Positions 8,054 through 17,249 of a stretch of 39,263 nucleotides of DNA are shown piece after piece. Numbering within the stretch: the stretch's first letter is position 1; each line of letters begins with the position of its first letter. The notes beneath the pieces are model-generated. The model made no database searches. It was not told where the DNA came from and saw nothing but the letters and a program-made list of their open reading frames with translations. The position numbers were made by a program, and so were the translations under genes. Source of the DNA: Extensimonas perlucida (GTDB lineage: Bacteria > Pseudomonadota > Gammaproteobacteria > Burkholderiales > Burkholderiaceae_C). The stretch spans positions 1 through 39,263 of the forward strand of contig NZ_VMYE01000027.1 of the NCBI RefSeq assembly GCF_007655255.1. The letters run 5' to 3'.

Positions 8054-8391
8054 GGTGTGTGCGGTTCTTCAGGAAAGCCCTGCTGCAATTGCAGCGCGAT
8101 CCAGCGGGCCTCGGGCTCGCTGAGCATGGCCTGCCAGGGCGGCATGGGGGTGCCGGGCCGGCCGTGGACTATCACGGCCACCAGGCTGTCCAGCGGCCGT
8201 TCGGCCATGGCCTCGCGGGTGAGCGCGGGGCCCAGGCCGCCCGTCAGGCGCATGCCGTGACACGAGCCACAGTCCTGCCGCACCATGCGCACCAGCTCGC
8301 GCGAGCGGGCGGCATCGGGCGCGGTCTGCGCCGAGGCCAACATGGGCCCGAGCAGCAGCGCGGACAGGACAATGGCAGCGCGCACCGGCAT
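8050..8391 (-). CDS. nirC: NirC, small cytochrome c55X
   Basis: A 113-residue periplasmic cytochrome c: signal peptide ending near ASA (about residues 18-21), heme site CGSCH at 41-45, and the likely Met ligand in the GTPMPPW segment. NirC has been proposed to pass electrons to NirS or to accept them from NirN during heme d1 maturation. GGAG precedes the start, and the 3' end overlaps nirF by 4 bases (ATGA). Position between nirM and nirF is typical. Confidence 0.87.
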   Translation of the reverse strand: MPVRAAIVLSALLLGPMLASAQTAPDAARSRELVRMVRQDCGSCHGMRLTGGLGPALTREAMAERPLDSLVAVIVHGRPGTPMPPWQAMLSEPEARWIALQLQQGFPEEPHTP

Positions 8392-8403
8392 GGCTTGCTC
8401 CGA

Positions 8404-8718
8404 TCAGGACTTGAGGATGGATGCGATCACCTCTTTGAGCTCGGTGTCGCTGATCTTGTCCGGGCCGTTGGGCGACATCGGAATCGGGCCGAAGGAGCCC
8501 GAGCCCCCCTTGCGCACCTTGTCGAACAGCTTGGCCGACGCATCCTGGTCCTTGTATTTGACCGCGATATCCTTGAACGATGGGCCGACCAGCTTCTTGT
8601 CCTTGGCATGGCAGGCCATGCATCCGGCCTTGTTCAGCGTGGCATCGGCATCCGCGAACGCCGCGCCCGAGGCACAGACTGAGGCCACGGCGACCAGCAG
8701 GGGAATCAACTGCTTCAT
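8404..8718 (-). CDS. nirM: NirM-type cytochrome c551
   Basis: A 104-residue monoheme cytochrome c with a signal peptide cut near AFA-DAD (about residue 22), heme site CMACH at residues 33-37, and the PIPMSPNG segment that supplies the Met ligand. This is the cytochrome c8/c551 family that donates electrons to cytochrome cd1 nitrite reductase. I chose the ATG at 8718 (GGAG eight bases upstream) over an upstream ATG at 8760, because only the shorter form begins with a proper signal peptide. It lies directly downstream of nirS. Confidence 0.88.
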   Translation of the reverse strand: MKQLIPLLVAVASVCASGAAFADADATLNKAGCMACHAKDKKLVGPSFKDIAVKYKDQDASAKLFDKVRKGGSGSFGPIPMSPNGPDKISDTELKEVIASILKS

Positions 8719-8759
8719 GAGAATCTCCAAAAAAGCGCAACGAGGCGGCTTGGCTTGCA

Positions 8760-8806
8760 CCCTGGGCGCGGTGACATCGACAGGGCCGGGCCACGCGCAC
8801 CCAGGG
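8760..8806 (-). terminator. GC-rich intercistronic hairpin between nirS and nirM
   Basis: CCCTGGGCGCGGTG (8760-8773) pairs with CACGCGCACCCAGGG (8792-8806), giving a long GC-rich stem with one or two bulges and an 18-base loop. There is no U-tract, so it is not a canonical terminator. In the nirS transcript it could protect the upstream nirS mRNA from 3' decay or partly attenuate read-through, giving more NirS than downstream biosynthetic enzymes. This role is inference. Confidence 0.5.
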
Positions 8807-8815
8807 GATGGGAGG

Positions 8816-10552
<1,737 letters not shown>

Positions 10553-10668
10553 TCAGGGATCAGCACATGGATGTGACCCCTGCGGATGCTGGGGCACTTC
10601 TCGCGAGGTCGCTGTCCATTCCCTCTTCTTGCGAGCAAGGGCATCGTCCCGTAGGCTGGCCTGGCTGT

Positions 10669-10686
10669 CCTTGAACTGGTTCAAGG
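10669..10686. promoter_or_regulatory. Candidate FNR/DNR-family operator between nirS and nirE
   Basis: CCTTGAACTGGTTCAAGG has 8-base arms that are perfect complements around two central bases, and contains TTGAA-N4-TTCAA. This matches the TTGAN-N4-NTCAA form bound by Crp/FNR-family anaerobic and NO regulators (FNR, DNR/NNR). It lies 132 bp upstream of the nirS ATG and 126 bp upstream of the nirE ATG, almost midway, so one dimer could drive either or both genes. The outer bases (A/T instead of T/A) depart from the classical FNR site. An AACAAT about 31 bp towards nirE could be a -10. Confidence 0.65.
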
Positions 10687-10812
10687 ACGCCCGCGGGCGT
10701 GCCGCCGAACAATGCGTGCAGGTGGCGGCGGATGAGCCGGGCCGTTGGGATGCGCAGCGTACAGCGTTGCTGCAACACCGCCCCGCCACGATGCCGACAA
10801 AGAAAGGCCGTC

Positions 10813-11646
10813 ATGAATTTCATCGAAGACGCACGCTGGTTTCACACCCCGCCGCGTGAGGAGTGCGCAGGCGCCCCCGTTGCCCCCGGGCGCGTGACGC
10901 TGGTGGGCGCGGGGCCAGGCGACCCCGAACTGCTCACGCTGCGCGCCGTCAAGGCGCTGCGCGGCGCGCGTCTGGTGCTGTACGACCACCTCGTCGGCAA
11001 AGAGGTGCTGCGTTACGTGGCCGAAGATGCCGACCTGATCTACGTGGGCAAGGAGTCCTCGCACCACACGCTGCCGCAGGAGTCCATCATCGACCTGATG
11101 GTGCGCCTGGCGCGCAGCGGCCGCCCGGTGGTGCGGCTCAAGGGCGGCGACGGCTTTATCTTCGGCCGTGGCGGCGAGGAGGCGCAGGCCCTGGCCGCAG
11201 CGGGCATCCCGTTCGAGGTGGTGCCCGGCATTACGGCGGCCCAGGGTGCCGGCGCCTGCGCCGGAATCCCGCTCACGCACCGCGACCACGCTGCAACGCT
11301 GGTGTTCGCCAGCGGCCACCTGCGCGGTGACAACGAGGTGGCACTCGATTGGGAGCTGTTGGCGCGCCCGCGCCAGACCGTGGTGATCTACATGGGCATG
11401 GGCACACTGCCCACCATCAGCGCCGAGCTGCTGCGCCACGGTCTGCCCGGCGAAACGCCCGCGGCACTGGTCGAACAGGCCTCGCTGCCCACGCAGCGCT
11501 GCATCACCGGCACGCTGCAGACATTGCCGGCGCTCGCGCAGCAGCACCGGGTGCGTCCGCCCGCGCTCATCATCATCGGCGGCGTGGTGGCGTTGCAGCC
11601 GCAACTACTGCAAGGTATGCACGCAATGCCGGCGCCAATGGATTGA
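10813..11646 (+). CDS. nirE: Uroporphyrinogen-III C-methyltransferase (SUMT, NirE/CobA)
   Basis: A 277-residue SAM-dependent methyltransferase converting uroporphyrinogen III to precorrin-2, the entry to siroheme and heme d1. The family blocks are present: GAGPGDPELLTLRA near the N-terminus, LKGGDGFIFGRGGEE, and VPGITAAQGAGACAGIPLTHR. I start at the ATG at 10813 with AAAGG upstream. An in-frame ATG at 10699 would add 38 Arg/Cys-rich residues that do not look like protein. Being divergent from nirS, it most likely serves heme d1 rather than cobalamin. Confidence 0.92.
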   Translation: MNFIEDARWFHTPPREECAGAPVAPGRVTLVGAGPGDPELLTLRAVKALRGARLVLYDHLVGKEVLRYVAEDADLIYVGKESSHHTLPQESIIDLMVRLARSGRPVVRLKGGDGFIFGRGGEEAQALAAAGIPFEVVPGITAAQGAGACAGIPLTHRDHAATLVFASGHLRGDNEVALDWELLARPRQTVVIYMGMGTLPTISAELLRHGLPGETPAALVEQASLPTQRCITGTLQTLPALAQQHRVRPPALIIIGGVVALQPQLLQGMHAMPAPMD

Positions 11647-11710
11647 TCTCTTGCCGCCCGGGGCGGAAGGCTTTGAGGCATCATGACTGCCTCACAACAT
11701 TCCGCCCCCC

Positions 11711-13198
11711 ATGCAACAAGACATCCTCATCAACTGGTCGCCACAAGAGACGCGCGTCGCGGTGGTCGAAAGCGGCGCCGTGCAGGAGCTGCATATCGAG
11801 CGCCCGCTCGAGCGTGGCTTGGTGGGCAACATCTACCTCGGCAAAGTCTCGCGCGTGCTGCCCGGCATGCAATCGGCCTTTATCGACATCGGCCTCGAGC
11901 GCGCAGCCTTTTTGCACGTGGCCGACGTCTGGCAGCGCCCCGCCGAAGGCGATGCCGTGCCCTGGGTGCGCAAGGGCGAGGCGCAGTTGCCGATCGAAAA
12001 GCAGGTGTTCGAAGGCCAGGCGCTGATGGTGCAGGTCATCAAGGACCCGATAGGCACCAAGGGCGCGCGCCTCTCGACGCAGATCAGCATCGCGGGGCGG
12101 CTGCTGGTGTTTCTGCCGCAGGACGAGCACGTGGGCGTGTCGCAAAAAATCCCCGCGGCCGAGCGCGATGCGCTGCGTGCACGCCTGCAGGCGCTCGTGG
12201 GCGACCAGGCGAGCGGCGGCGGAGGCGGCTTCATCCTGCGCACCAACGGAGAGGATGCGAGCGACGCTGAGCTCGCCGAAGACATCGCCTACCTGCGCAA
12301 GACCTGGGCGCGCATCAAGGCGTCCGCGCTCGAGCAGCCGCCGCGCTCGCTGCTGCACCAGGACTTGGACTTGCTGCAGCGTGTGCTGCGCGACCTGGCG
12401 AGCGAGCACACGCAAAGCATACGCATAGACTCGCACGAGCAATTCCAGCGCCTGCGCGCCTTCGGGCGCGAGTTCATGCCCGCGGCCGCGGCCAAACTGC
12501 AGCACTACAAGGGCGAGCGGCCCATCTTCGACCTTTATGCGATCGACGACGAAGTGGCGCGCGCGCTCGGGCGGCGCGTCGATCTCAAGTCGGGCGGCTA
12601 CCTCGTCATCGACCAGACCGAGGCGCTCACCACTATCGACGTGAACACCGGCGGCTATGTGGGTGCGCGCAATTTCGACGACACCATTTTCAAGACCAAT
12701 CTCGAGGCCGCGCAGGCCATCGCGCGCCAGCTGCGCCTGCGCAACCTAGGTGGCATCGTGATCGTGGACTTCATCGACATGGTGCGCGAGGACCACCGGC
12801 AGGCCGTGCTGGGTGAGCTGCGCAAACAGCTCGCGCGCGACCGCGTCAAAACCACGGTGAGCGGCTTTTCACAACTGGGCCTGGTCGAAATGACGCGCAA
12901 GCGCACGCGCGAGTCGCTCGCGCAGCTGCTGTGCGAGCCCTGCGCCGCCTGCGCGGGCCGCGGCAGCGTGAAAACCGCGCGCAGCGTGTGCTACGACATC
13001 CTGCGCGAAATCCTGCGCGAGGCGCGCCAGTTCAACCCGCGCGAGTTCCGCGTCGTCGCGCCGCCGCGCGTGGTGGAGCTCTTTCTCGACGAGGAAAGCC
13101 AGCACCTCGCGGGCTTGTCCGACTTCATCGGCAAACCGATCTCGCTGCAGGCCGAAAGCGCGCTCGGGCCCGAACAGTACGATATCGTGTTGCGGTGA
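11711..13198 (+). CDS. rng: Ribonuclease G
   Basis: A 495-residue RNase E/G-family endoribonuclease, close to the usual 489. An S1-like RNA-binding segment at about 35-130 (GLVGNIYLGKVSRVLPGMQSA) precedes the catalytic core, with GGYLVIDQTEALTTIDVNTG and IVIVDFIDM, which carry the metal-binding aspartates. A Zn-link-like cysteine cluster LLCEPCAACAGRG follows. The enzyme matures 16S rRNA 5' ends and degrades mRNA. The long C-terminal scaffold of RNase E is absent. The ribosome-binding site is weak, and the gene starts 64 bp after nirE. Confidence 0.95.
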   Translation: MQQDILINWSPQETRVAVVESGAVQELHIERPLERGLVGNIYLGKVSRVLPGMQSAFIDIGLERAAFLHVADVWQRPAEGDAVPWVRKGEAQLPIEKQVFEGQALMVQVIKDPIGTKGARLSTQISIAGRLLVFLPQDEHVGVSQKIPAAERDALRARLQALVGDQASGGGGGFILRTNGEDASDAELAEDIAYLRKTWARIKASALEQPPRSLLHQDLDLLQRVLRDLASEHTQSIRIDSHEQFQRLRAFGREFMPAAAAKLQHYKGERPIFDLYAIDDEVARALGRRVDLKSGGYLVIDQTEALTTIDVNTGGYVGARNFDDTIFKTNLEAAQAIARQLRLRNLGGIVIVDFIDMVREDHRQAVLGELRKQLARDRVKTTVSGFSQLGLVEMTRKRTRESLAQLLCEPCAACAGRGSVKTARSVCYDILREILREARQFNPREFRVVAPPRVVELFLDEESQHLAGLSDFIGKPISLQAESALGPEQYDIVLR

Positions 13199-13254
13199 GC
13201 ACCGGGGTGGGCCCAGTTGCTGAGGCGGTTGGGCATGTTCACCAGCTCTTCGAC

Positions 13255-13282
13255 CCATGGCCCTACCATGGCTTTACCATGG
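13255..13282. promoter_or_regulatory. Three CCATGG repeats spaced 11 bp apart upstream of the EPS locus
   Basis: CCATGG occurs at 13255, 13266 and 13277, exactly 11 bp apart, so all three face about the same side of the helix. Each is itself a palindrome, and spacer bases are partly shared (CCTA, CTTTA). The array sits 27 bp upstream of a sigma-54-like element. A role as a regulator-binding array is inference. Confidence 0.4.
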
Positions 13283-13306
13283 CCGACGTACCCTCAACCC
13301 GCTTTG

Positions 13307-13323
13307 CCGGAATGCATTTTGCT
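13307..13323 (+). promoter_or_regulatory. Candidate sigma-54 (-24/-12) promoter for the EPS locus
   Basis: CCGGAATGCATTTTGCT has GG at 13309-13310 and GC at 13321-13322, the required GG-N10-GC spacing, with a consensus TTGCT at -12. The -24 half is weaker. Transcription would start near 13334, about 60 bases before the ATG at 13395. EPS/PEP-CTERM loci in other betaproteobacteria are often RpoN-controlled. TATAAC at 13324-13329 could instead be a sigma-70 -10, but no well-spaced -35 is seen. Confidence 0.4.
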
Positions 13324-13394
13324 TATAACGGGCAAGGTTCGCGGGCAAAGCGCGCTGTCAACAAGCATCAAGCCCACAGATTTTCGTTTGCCCC

Positions 13395-14831
13395 ATGAGT
13401 TTTTCGTACAGTTCGCAACGCTCCCTGCTCCAACGTCGCAACAGCATGACGCGCATGCTGCAGACCTTGCTGGACGGCGTCGCAGTGCTTGGCATCGCCT
13501 ACTTCCTCATCGTGCGCCACATAGGGACTGTGACGGCGGAATACACCGTCTTCGTTCTTTTGCTCATGGGCACGTTGGCTGTGGTCTATGACCACTACGG
13601 TATCTACCGCAGCAATGCGAACTTCACGCGCAAGGCGCTCAATCTGTTCAATGCCTGGTCTCTGACCTTCTTGGTCGTGGTCTTGCTTGGCTTCCTGACC
13701 AAAAATGCCGGCCAATTCTCTCGGCTGGTGGTGGGCGAGCTGTATGTTGCCGGCTATGGGGCGCAGTTGGTTTTGCATCTGCTGGTTTGGGTGGTGCAAG
13801 TCAATTTCATGCAGCGGCTGCAGGCGGAGCGCGTCATCATCGTAGGCTCAGGGCGCCTGGCCAACTACCTGCAGGGAAAGATCAGCAACAACCCCTGGCT
13901 GAATCAGCAGGTGGTGGGCTGTGTCGCCTTGTCCGACGACAAGGCGGATGAAGCGCAGAGCGCGGAGGCCGAAACGCAAGCCGTCAACCGGCGCATGCAA
14001 CAGTTGGGCCGTCTGGAGCAGTTGCCCAAGCTGATTGAGCAACACAAGGTCAGCATCGTTTATTTCGCCATTCCCCTGGACGCCTCGGAGATTTTGGAGA
14101 GTCTGTACTTCAAGCTGCTTGAGCAGCACGTGGCGATCCACTGGGTGCCCGATATTTTCTCCTTGCGGTTGGTCAACCACAGCGTGCGCGAGATCGCGGG
14201 GCTGCCCGTCATCGCTTTGTCCGAAACGCCCCTCACGGGCACTCGACTGGCGCTCAAGTCGCTGGAGGATCTGGTCTTGTCCAGCCTGATCCTGCTGGCC
14301 ATTGCGCCGCTGCTTTTAGTGATTTCGCTCGCCGTGAAGCTCGACAGCCCCGGCCCCGTGTTCTTCCGGCAGGCCCGCAACGGCTGGAACGGCAAAACCT
14401 TCAGAATCTGGAAGTTCCGCAGCATGTACGTGCATCAGCCTGAAGGCGCAGTCCTCAAGCAGGCCGAGAAAGACGACCCGCGCGTCACCCGCGTAGGCCG
14501 CTTCATACGGCGCACCAGCCTTGACGAGCTGCCGCAGATTTTCAACGTGCTCGCGGGCGACATGTCCCTGGTGGGGCCGCGCCCCCACGCAGTGCAGCAC
14601 GACGCCGAATACTCCCAGCGCATCAGTGACTACATGGCGCGCCACAACATCAAGCCCGGCATCACCGGCCTGGCCCAGGTGCGGGGCTTCCGCGGCGAGA
14701 CGCGCGACCTGGAGCAGATGGCGCTGCGCATCGAATCGGACATCGAATACATCAACCATTGGTCTGTTTGGCTAGATCTCTCCATCCTGTTGCGCACCCT
14801 GGTCGCCTTTACGGGCAAGAACGCTTACTGA
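13395..14831 (+). CDS. Undecaprenyl-phosphate glucose/hexose phosphotransferase (WcaJ-like)
   Basis: A 478-residue polyprenyl glycosylphosphotransferase that starts EPS repeat-unit synthesis by moving a sugar-1-phosphate to undecaprenyl phosphate at the inner membrane. It has an N-terminal membrane region (about four segments in residues 20-140), a nucleotide-binding-like middle domain ([13 protein letters not shown]), a fifth hydrophobic hairpin near 300, and a C-terminal sugar-transferase domain with [31 protein letters not shown] and [17 protein letters not shown]. The architecture is that of WcaJ. Sugar specificity cannot be read, though glucose-1-phosphate is commonest. It is probably the first EPS gene under the upstream promoter. 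Confidence 0.9.
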   Translation: MSFSYSSQRSLLQRRNSMTRMLQTLLDGVAVLGIAYFLIVRHIGTVTAEYTVFVLLLMGTLAVVYDHYGIYRSNANFTRKALNLFNAWSLTFLVVVLLGFLTKNAGQFSRLVVGELYVAGYGAQLVLHLLVWVVQVNFMQRLQAERVIIVGSGRLANYLQGKISNNPWLNQQVVGCVALSDDKADEAQSAEAETQAVNRRMQQLGRLEQLPKLIEQHKVSIVYFAIPLDASEILESLYFKLLEQHVAIHWVPDIFSLRLVNHSVREIAGLPVIALSETPLTGTRLALKSLEDLVLSSLILLAIAPLLLVISLAVKLDSPGPVFFRQARNGWNGKTFRIWKFRSMYVHQPEGAVLKQAEKDDPRVTRVGRFIRRTSLDELPQIFNVLAGDMSLVGPRPHAVQHDAEYSQRISDYMARHNIKPGITGLAQVRGFRGETRDLEQMALRIESDIEYINHWSVWLDLSILLRTLVAFTGKNAY

Positions 14832-14874
14832 CGCGCCGCATCCTCCTCCCTCGGTCGATAGTCCTTACGGATCA

Positions 14875-14890
14875 TTGGCGTGGTCGGTGC
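14875..14890 (+). promoter_or_regulatory. Weak sigma-54-like element upstream of the VPLPA-CTERM gene
   Basis: TTGGCGTGGTCGGTGC keeps GG-N10-GC spacing (GG 14877-14878, GC 14889-14890) and the TTGGC of a -24 element, but the -12 half is GTGC rather than TTGC. A start near 14902 would leave a leader of about 46 bases. PEP-CTERM genes are often RpoN-dependent in related bacteria, which is the main reason to record it. Confidence 0.28.
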
Positions 14891-14947
14891 GAAGGCTTAC
14901 GCTAAGGCCATCAACTTTTCAACCAACTTTTTGCCGAGGGGTGCATG

Positions 14948-15430
14948 ATGAAACTGAACAAATTACTAGGTGCGGGCGTTTTTTGCCTTGGTGCGCTGCT
15001 TGCGTCGGCCGCGCACGCGGATACGTACACTGTCACAAATATGGGGGAGCCTGTGGATGTGACCAGTGATTTCGCCGGGTCAAAAACGTTAGATACAGAT
15101 TATTTGAGTCTGGCCAACGCTGGCTTTGTGACTTTTCTGCATGTGATTGTTACCCCCCAGGATGCAGAGCAGAAAATGAGTTATACGCTTACAAATACGG
15201 CAAATCTCATGGAAACCTTCAAATTTGATCTGCTCGCTGCCGGTACAAAATTTTCTACTGCAATGTCTGCAGGATTGTGGAGGATGGACGTTGTTAATAT
15301 GGACAACACATTCCCTGCGGCAGGTGCAGGTACCACGCGCGTTTCTGCGGTGCCGTTGCCAGGTGCGGCGCTGCTTTTTGGCTCGGGCCTGCTGGGTTTC
15401 CTGGGGCTTGCCAATCGCCGCAAAGTCTAA
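14948..15430 (+). CDS. Secreted VPLPA/PEP-CTERM-type sorting-domain protein
   Basis: About 160 residues: signal peptide cut near AHA-DTY (residues 24-25), a small beta-rich middle of unknown function, and a C-terminal tripartite tail with VPLPGAALLFGSG, a hydrophobic stretch, then a basic NRRK end. That tail is the VPLPA variant of the PEP-CTERM signal, which exosortases cut for release or anchoring at the cell surface. GAGGGG upstream sits about 6 bases from the ATG at 14948 and too close to the ATG at 14945, so I favour the second. A strong terminator follows, so it can be an abundant monocistronic surface protein tied to EPS. No exosortase is in this window. Confidence 0.85.
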   Translation: MKLNKLLGAGVFCLGALLASAAHADTYTVTNMGEPVDVTSDFAGSKTLDTDYLSLANAGFVTFLHVIVTPQDAEQKMSYTLTNTANLMETFKFDLLAAGTKFSTAMSAGLWRMDVVNMDNTFPAAGAGTTRVSAVPLPGAALLFGSGLLGFLGLANRRKV

Positions 15431-15450
15431 GAACAAATTTGGGACAGGGG

Positions 15451-15477
15451 AAAAAGGGGCATCAAGCCCCTTTTTTT
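15451..15477 (+). terminator. Rho-independent terminator after the VPLPA-CTERM gene
   Basis: AAAAAGGGGC, loop ATCAA, GCCCC then seven T: a compact GC stem flanked by complementary A and T runs. It should end the upstream transcript and, having A on the other strand, could work in both directions. The next gene (15521) would need its own promoter or read-through. Confidence 0.9.
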
Positions 15478-15520
15478 GTTGCTAGAATGAATTTCATTAT
15501 TTTTGCTTGAGGGGCGATCG

Positions 15521-16087
15521 ATGTCTGTGCTGCGTTTTGTGGCCCGTCTTTGGGCTTTGGCATTGCTGTGCGCCAGCGTAGGGGCGCACGCGGACAGTGT
15601 GCCGTACAAGCTCCATTCGGGCGACACCTTGCTGGTGGCGGTGTGGCGGGAGGAGGCTTTGCTGAAAGAAGTGCGGGTGTTGCCAGACGGAAGCATTACT
15701 TTCCCGCTTGTCGGGCGTGTGGAGGTGGTGGGGCTGGGGTCAGAAGAGGTGGAGCGGCGCATAGCCGACAAGCTCAAGCCCTTCATTCCCGATGCCGTCG
15801 TTTCCGTCGTCATCACTGGCATTGAAGGCAACCGGGTGTATGTGATCGGTAAGGTGCTCAAACCCGGCCCTGTGGTGCTCAATGCCCCCGACACCACAGT
15901 GTTGCAGGCGCTGAGCCAGGTGGGCGGCCTGGATCGCTTTGCCGACGGCAATGCAGTAAAGGTATTGCGGGCGACCCCGCAGAACGGCGTTCAACTGCTG
16001 CCTGTGCGCCTGAACGACTTGCTCAAAGGATCGGAGCTATCGACCAACGTGACGCTGCAGCCCGGTGACACCATATTGGTGCCTTAA
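15521..16087 (+). CDS. Short OPX-family polysaccharide export protein
   Basis: A 188-residue periplasmic protein: signal peptide (cut near AHA-DSV, about residue 24), a polysaccharide-export domain (YKLHSGDTLLVAVWREEAL... to about 100) and an SLBB-type domain (VYVIGKVLKPGPVVLNAPDT). It has no lipobox cysteine and is half the length of Wza, lacking the C-terminal helix that forms the outer-membrane pore. It must therefore partner with another outer-membrane protein, most plausibly the adjacent beta-barrel. The start at 15521 has GAGGGG six bases upstream. Confidence 0.88.
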   Translation: MSVLRFVARLWALALLCASVGAHADSVPYKLHSGDTLLVAVWREEALLKEVRVLPDGSITFPLVGRVEVVGLGSEEVERRIADKLKPFIPDAVVSVVITGIEGNRVYVIGKVLKPGPVVLNAPDTTVLQALSQVGGLDRFADGNAVKVLRATPQNGVQLLPVRLNDLLKGSELSTNVTLQPGDTILVP

Positions 16088-16101
16088 CTGAAGAATTAAG
16101 G

Positions 16102-17238
16102 GTGTCGATCAACGTGCGTCGCTGCCGCTCCGGATTCGTTCTTGCGGTCTTGCTGTGTGGGCAGGTGCCGCTGGCTTGTGCATCGGGGCCCGCGCAACAG
16201 TCGGTTTCCATGCCCGCGGAGGTCGAGTTCGACTCGAACCCGCGGTTAGCCCAAGGCAATGCGAGCAGCGCTGTGCGCTACCGCCTGAGGCCACAATACA
16301 GCTACACCTACCACGTCGATGACGCCAACGAGTGGTCAGCGGTGTTGGGGGCTAATCTCGAGCGCAGCAACAATACCCAGGTCAGCGCCAATCGCCAGGA
16401 TCCATCCGTCGAACTAAAGTGGCAGCAAGAAACGCCCACCTCTTCGTGGGGGCTGAATGCCAATTACTCAAAAGCATCGACACGCACTACCGAATTCGAT
16501 CAAACCGGCACCGTGACTGCCGACCGCACCCAGACCAACCGTAGCGTAGGCGCAAACTTTGGCAAATACCTGACGGAGCGCTGGATGGCGAGTGGCGCAA
16601 TCAACCAGCAATGGGTTGATTATGATACCGATGCCTTGGTTTCCTACAGAAATGCATCGGTAAACGGGGGGGTGTCTTACGATTTGGCAGCCAGCGAAAA
16701 GCTGAGTGTCTTTTTTTCAGGGGGCCATTATTCCCCATCTGCAAATAATTTTGTTCTGGCTCGATCGTCCAGTAGCCTGGGGCTGATGTTTGGATATATC
16801 GGTGCCCTATCGGATAAATTCGACTGGAGCGTTCAGGCAGGAAAGATAAAAATCACTGGCCTGGATGCGGGTTATTATTTCCAGGGGAAAATGCAAGTCA
16901 ATTATAAAGGGGATTATGCGAGTGGCGGTGCTAGTTTTAATCGCAGTGCGGTCGCGGGTGGCCAAACGGGTGGTCTGACTGTAAGTAATTCTCTGCGGCT
17001 GCAAACGCGCATCGAGGTTGCAGAACGTACTGCTATCGATTTTTTTTACACTCTAACGAAAAATGCTGGCTACAATGGTGGCAGGACGAATAGCATGGGG
17101 GCAAACTATGTGTTTCAAATTTCACCTTTCTGGCGCCTGAATTTTAACGTTCAGCGCAAGACAGCGGATCAACGCGCTGGCTATGCTGGTGCCAATGTGG
17201 TGGGGATTGGCCTCAATTATACCCATCCAGATTTTTAA
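16102..17238 (+). CDS. Outer-membrane beta-barrel protein of the EPS export locus
   Basis: A 378-residue protein with a signal peptide (about 1-28), then many alternating polar/hydrophobic strands rich in aromatic and Gly/Ser/Asn residues, ending in a C-terminal Phe, as in BamA-inserted barrels. Length fits 16-18 strands. Start codon GTG, 14 bp after the OPX gene. It lies between a short OPX and a GumC-type protein, as do Wzp-type barrels that complete export channels for OPX proteins lacking their own outer-membrane segment. That role is inferred from topology and context; no motif proves it. Confidence 0.75.
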   Translation: MSINVRRCRSGFVLAVLLCGQVPLACASGPAQQSVSMPAEVEFDSNPRLAQGNASSAVRYRLRPQYSYTYHVDDANEWSAVLGANLERSNNTQVSANRQDPSVELKWQQETPTSSWGLNANYSKASTRTTEFDQTGTVTADRTQTNRSVGANFGKYLTERWMASGAINQQWVDYDTDALVSYRNASVNGGVSYDLAASEKLSVFFSGGHYSPSANNFVLARSSSSLGLMFGYIGALSDKFDWSVQAGKIKITGLDAGYYFQGKMQVNYKGDYASGGASFNRSAVAGGQTGGLTVSNSLRLQTRIEVAERTAIDFFYTLTKNAGYNGGRTNSMGANYVFQISPFWRLNFNVQRKTADQRAGYAGANVVGIGLNYTHPDF

Positions 17239-17249
17239 AATTCAATAGC

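Noticed and set aside
5801-8260. 819-codon plus-strand frame opposite nirDL and nirF
   Set aside because: Antisense to well-supported nir genes, with low-complexity composition and no domain.
10628-10639. Small palindrome CTTGCGAGCAAG near nirS as a second operator
   Set aside because: Only 5-base arms with 2-base spacer and no match to known anaerobic regulator sites; the 10669-10686 palindrome is far better.
11654-11694. Hairpins after nirE as a terminator
   Set aside because: CCGCCC/GGGCGG and TGAGGCA/TGCCTCA stems are present, but no T run follows, so a terminator is not supported.
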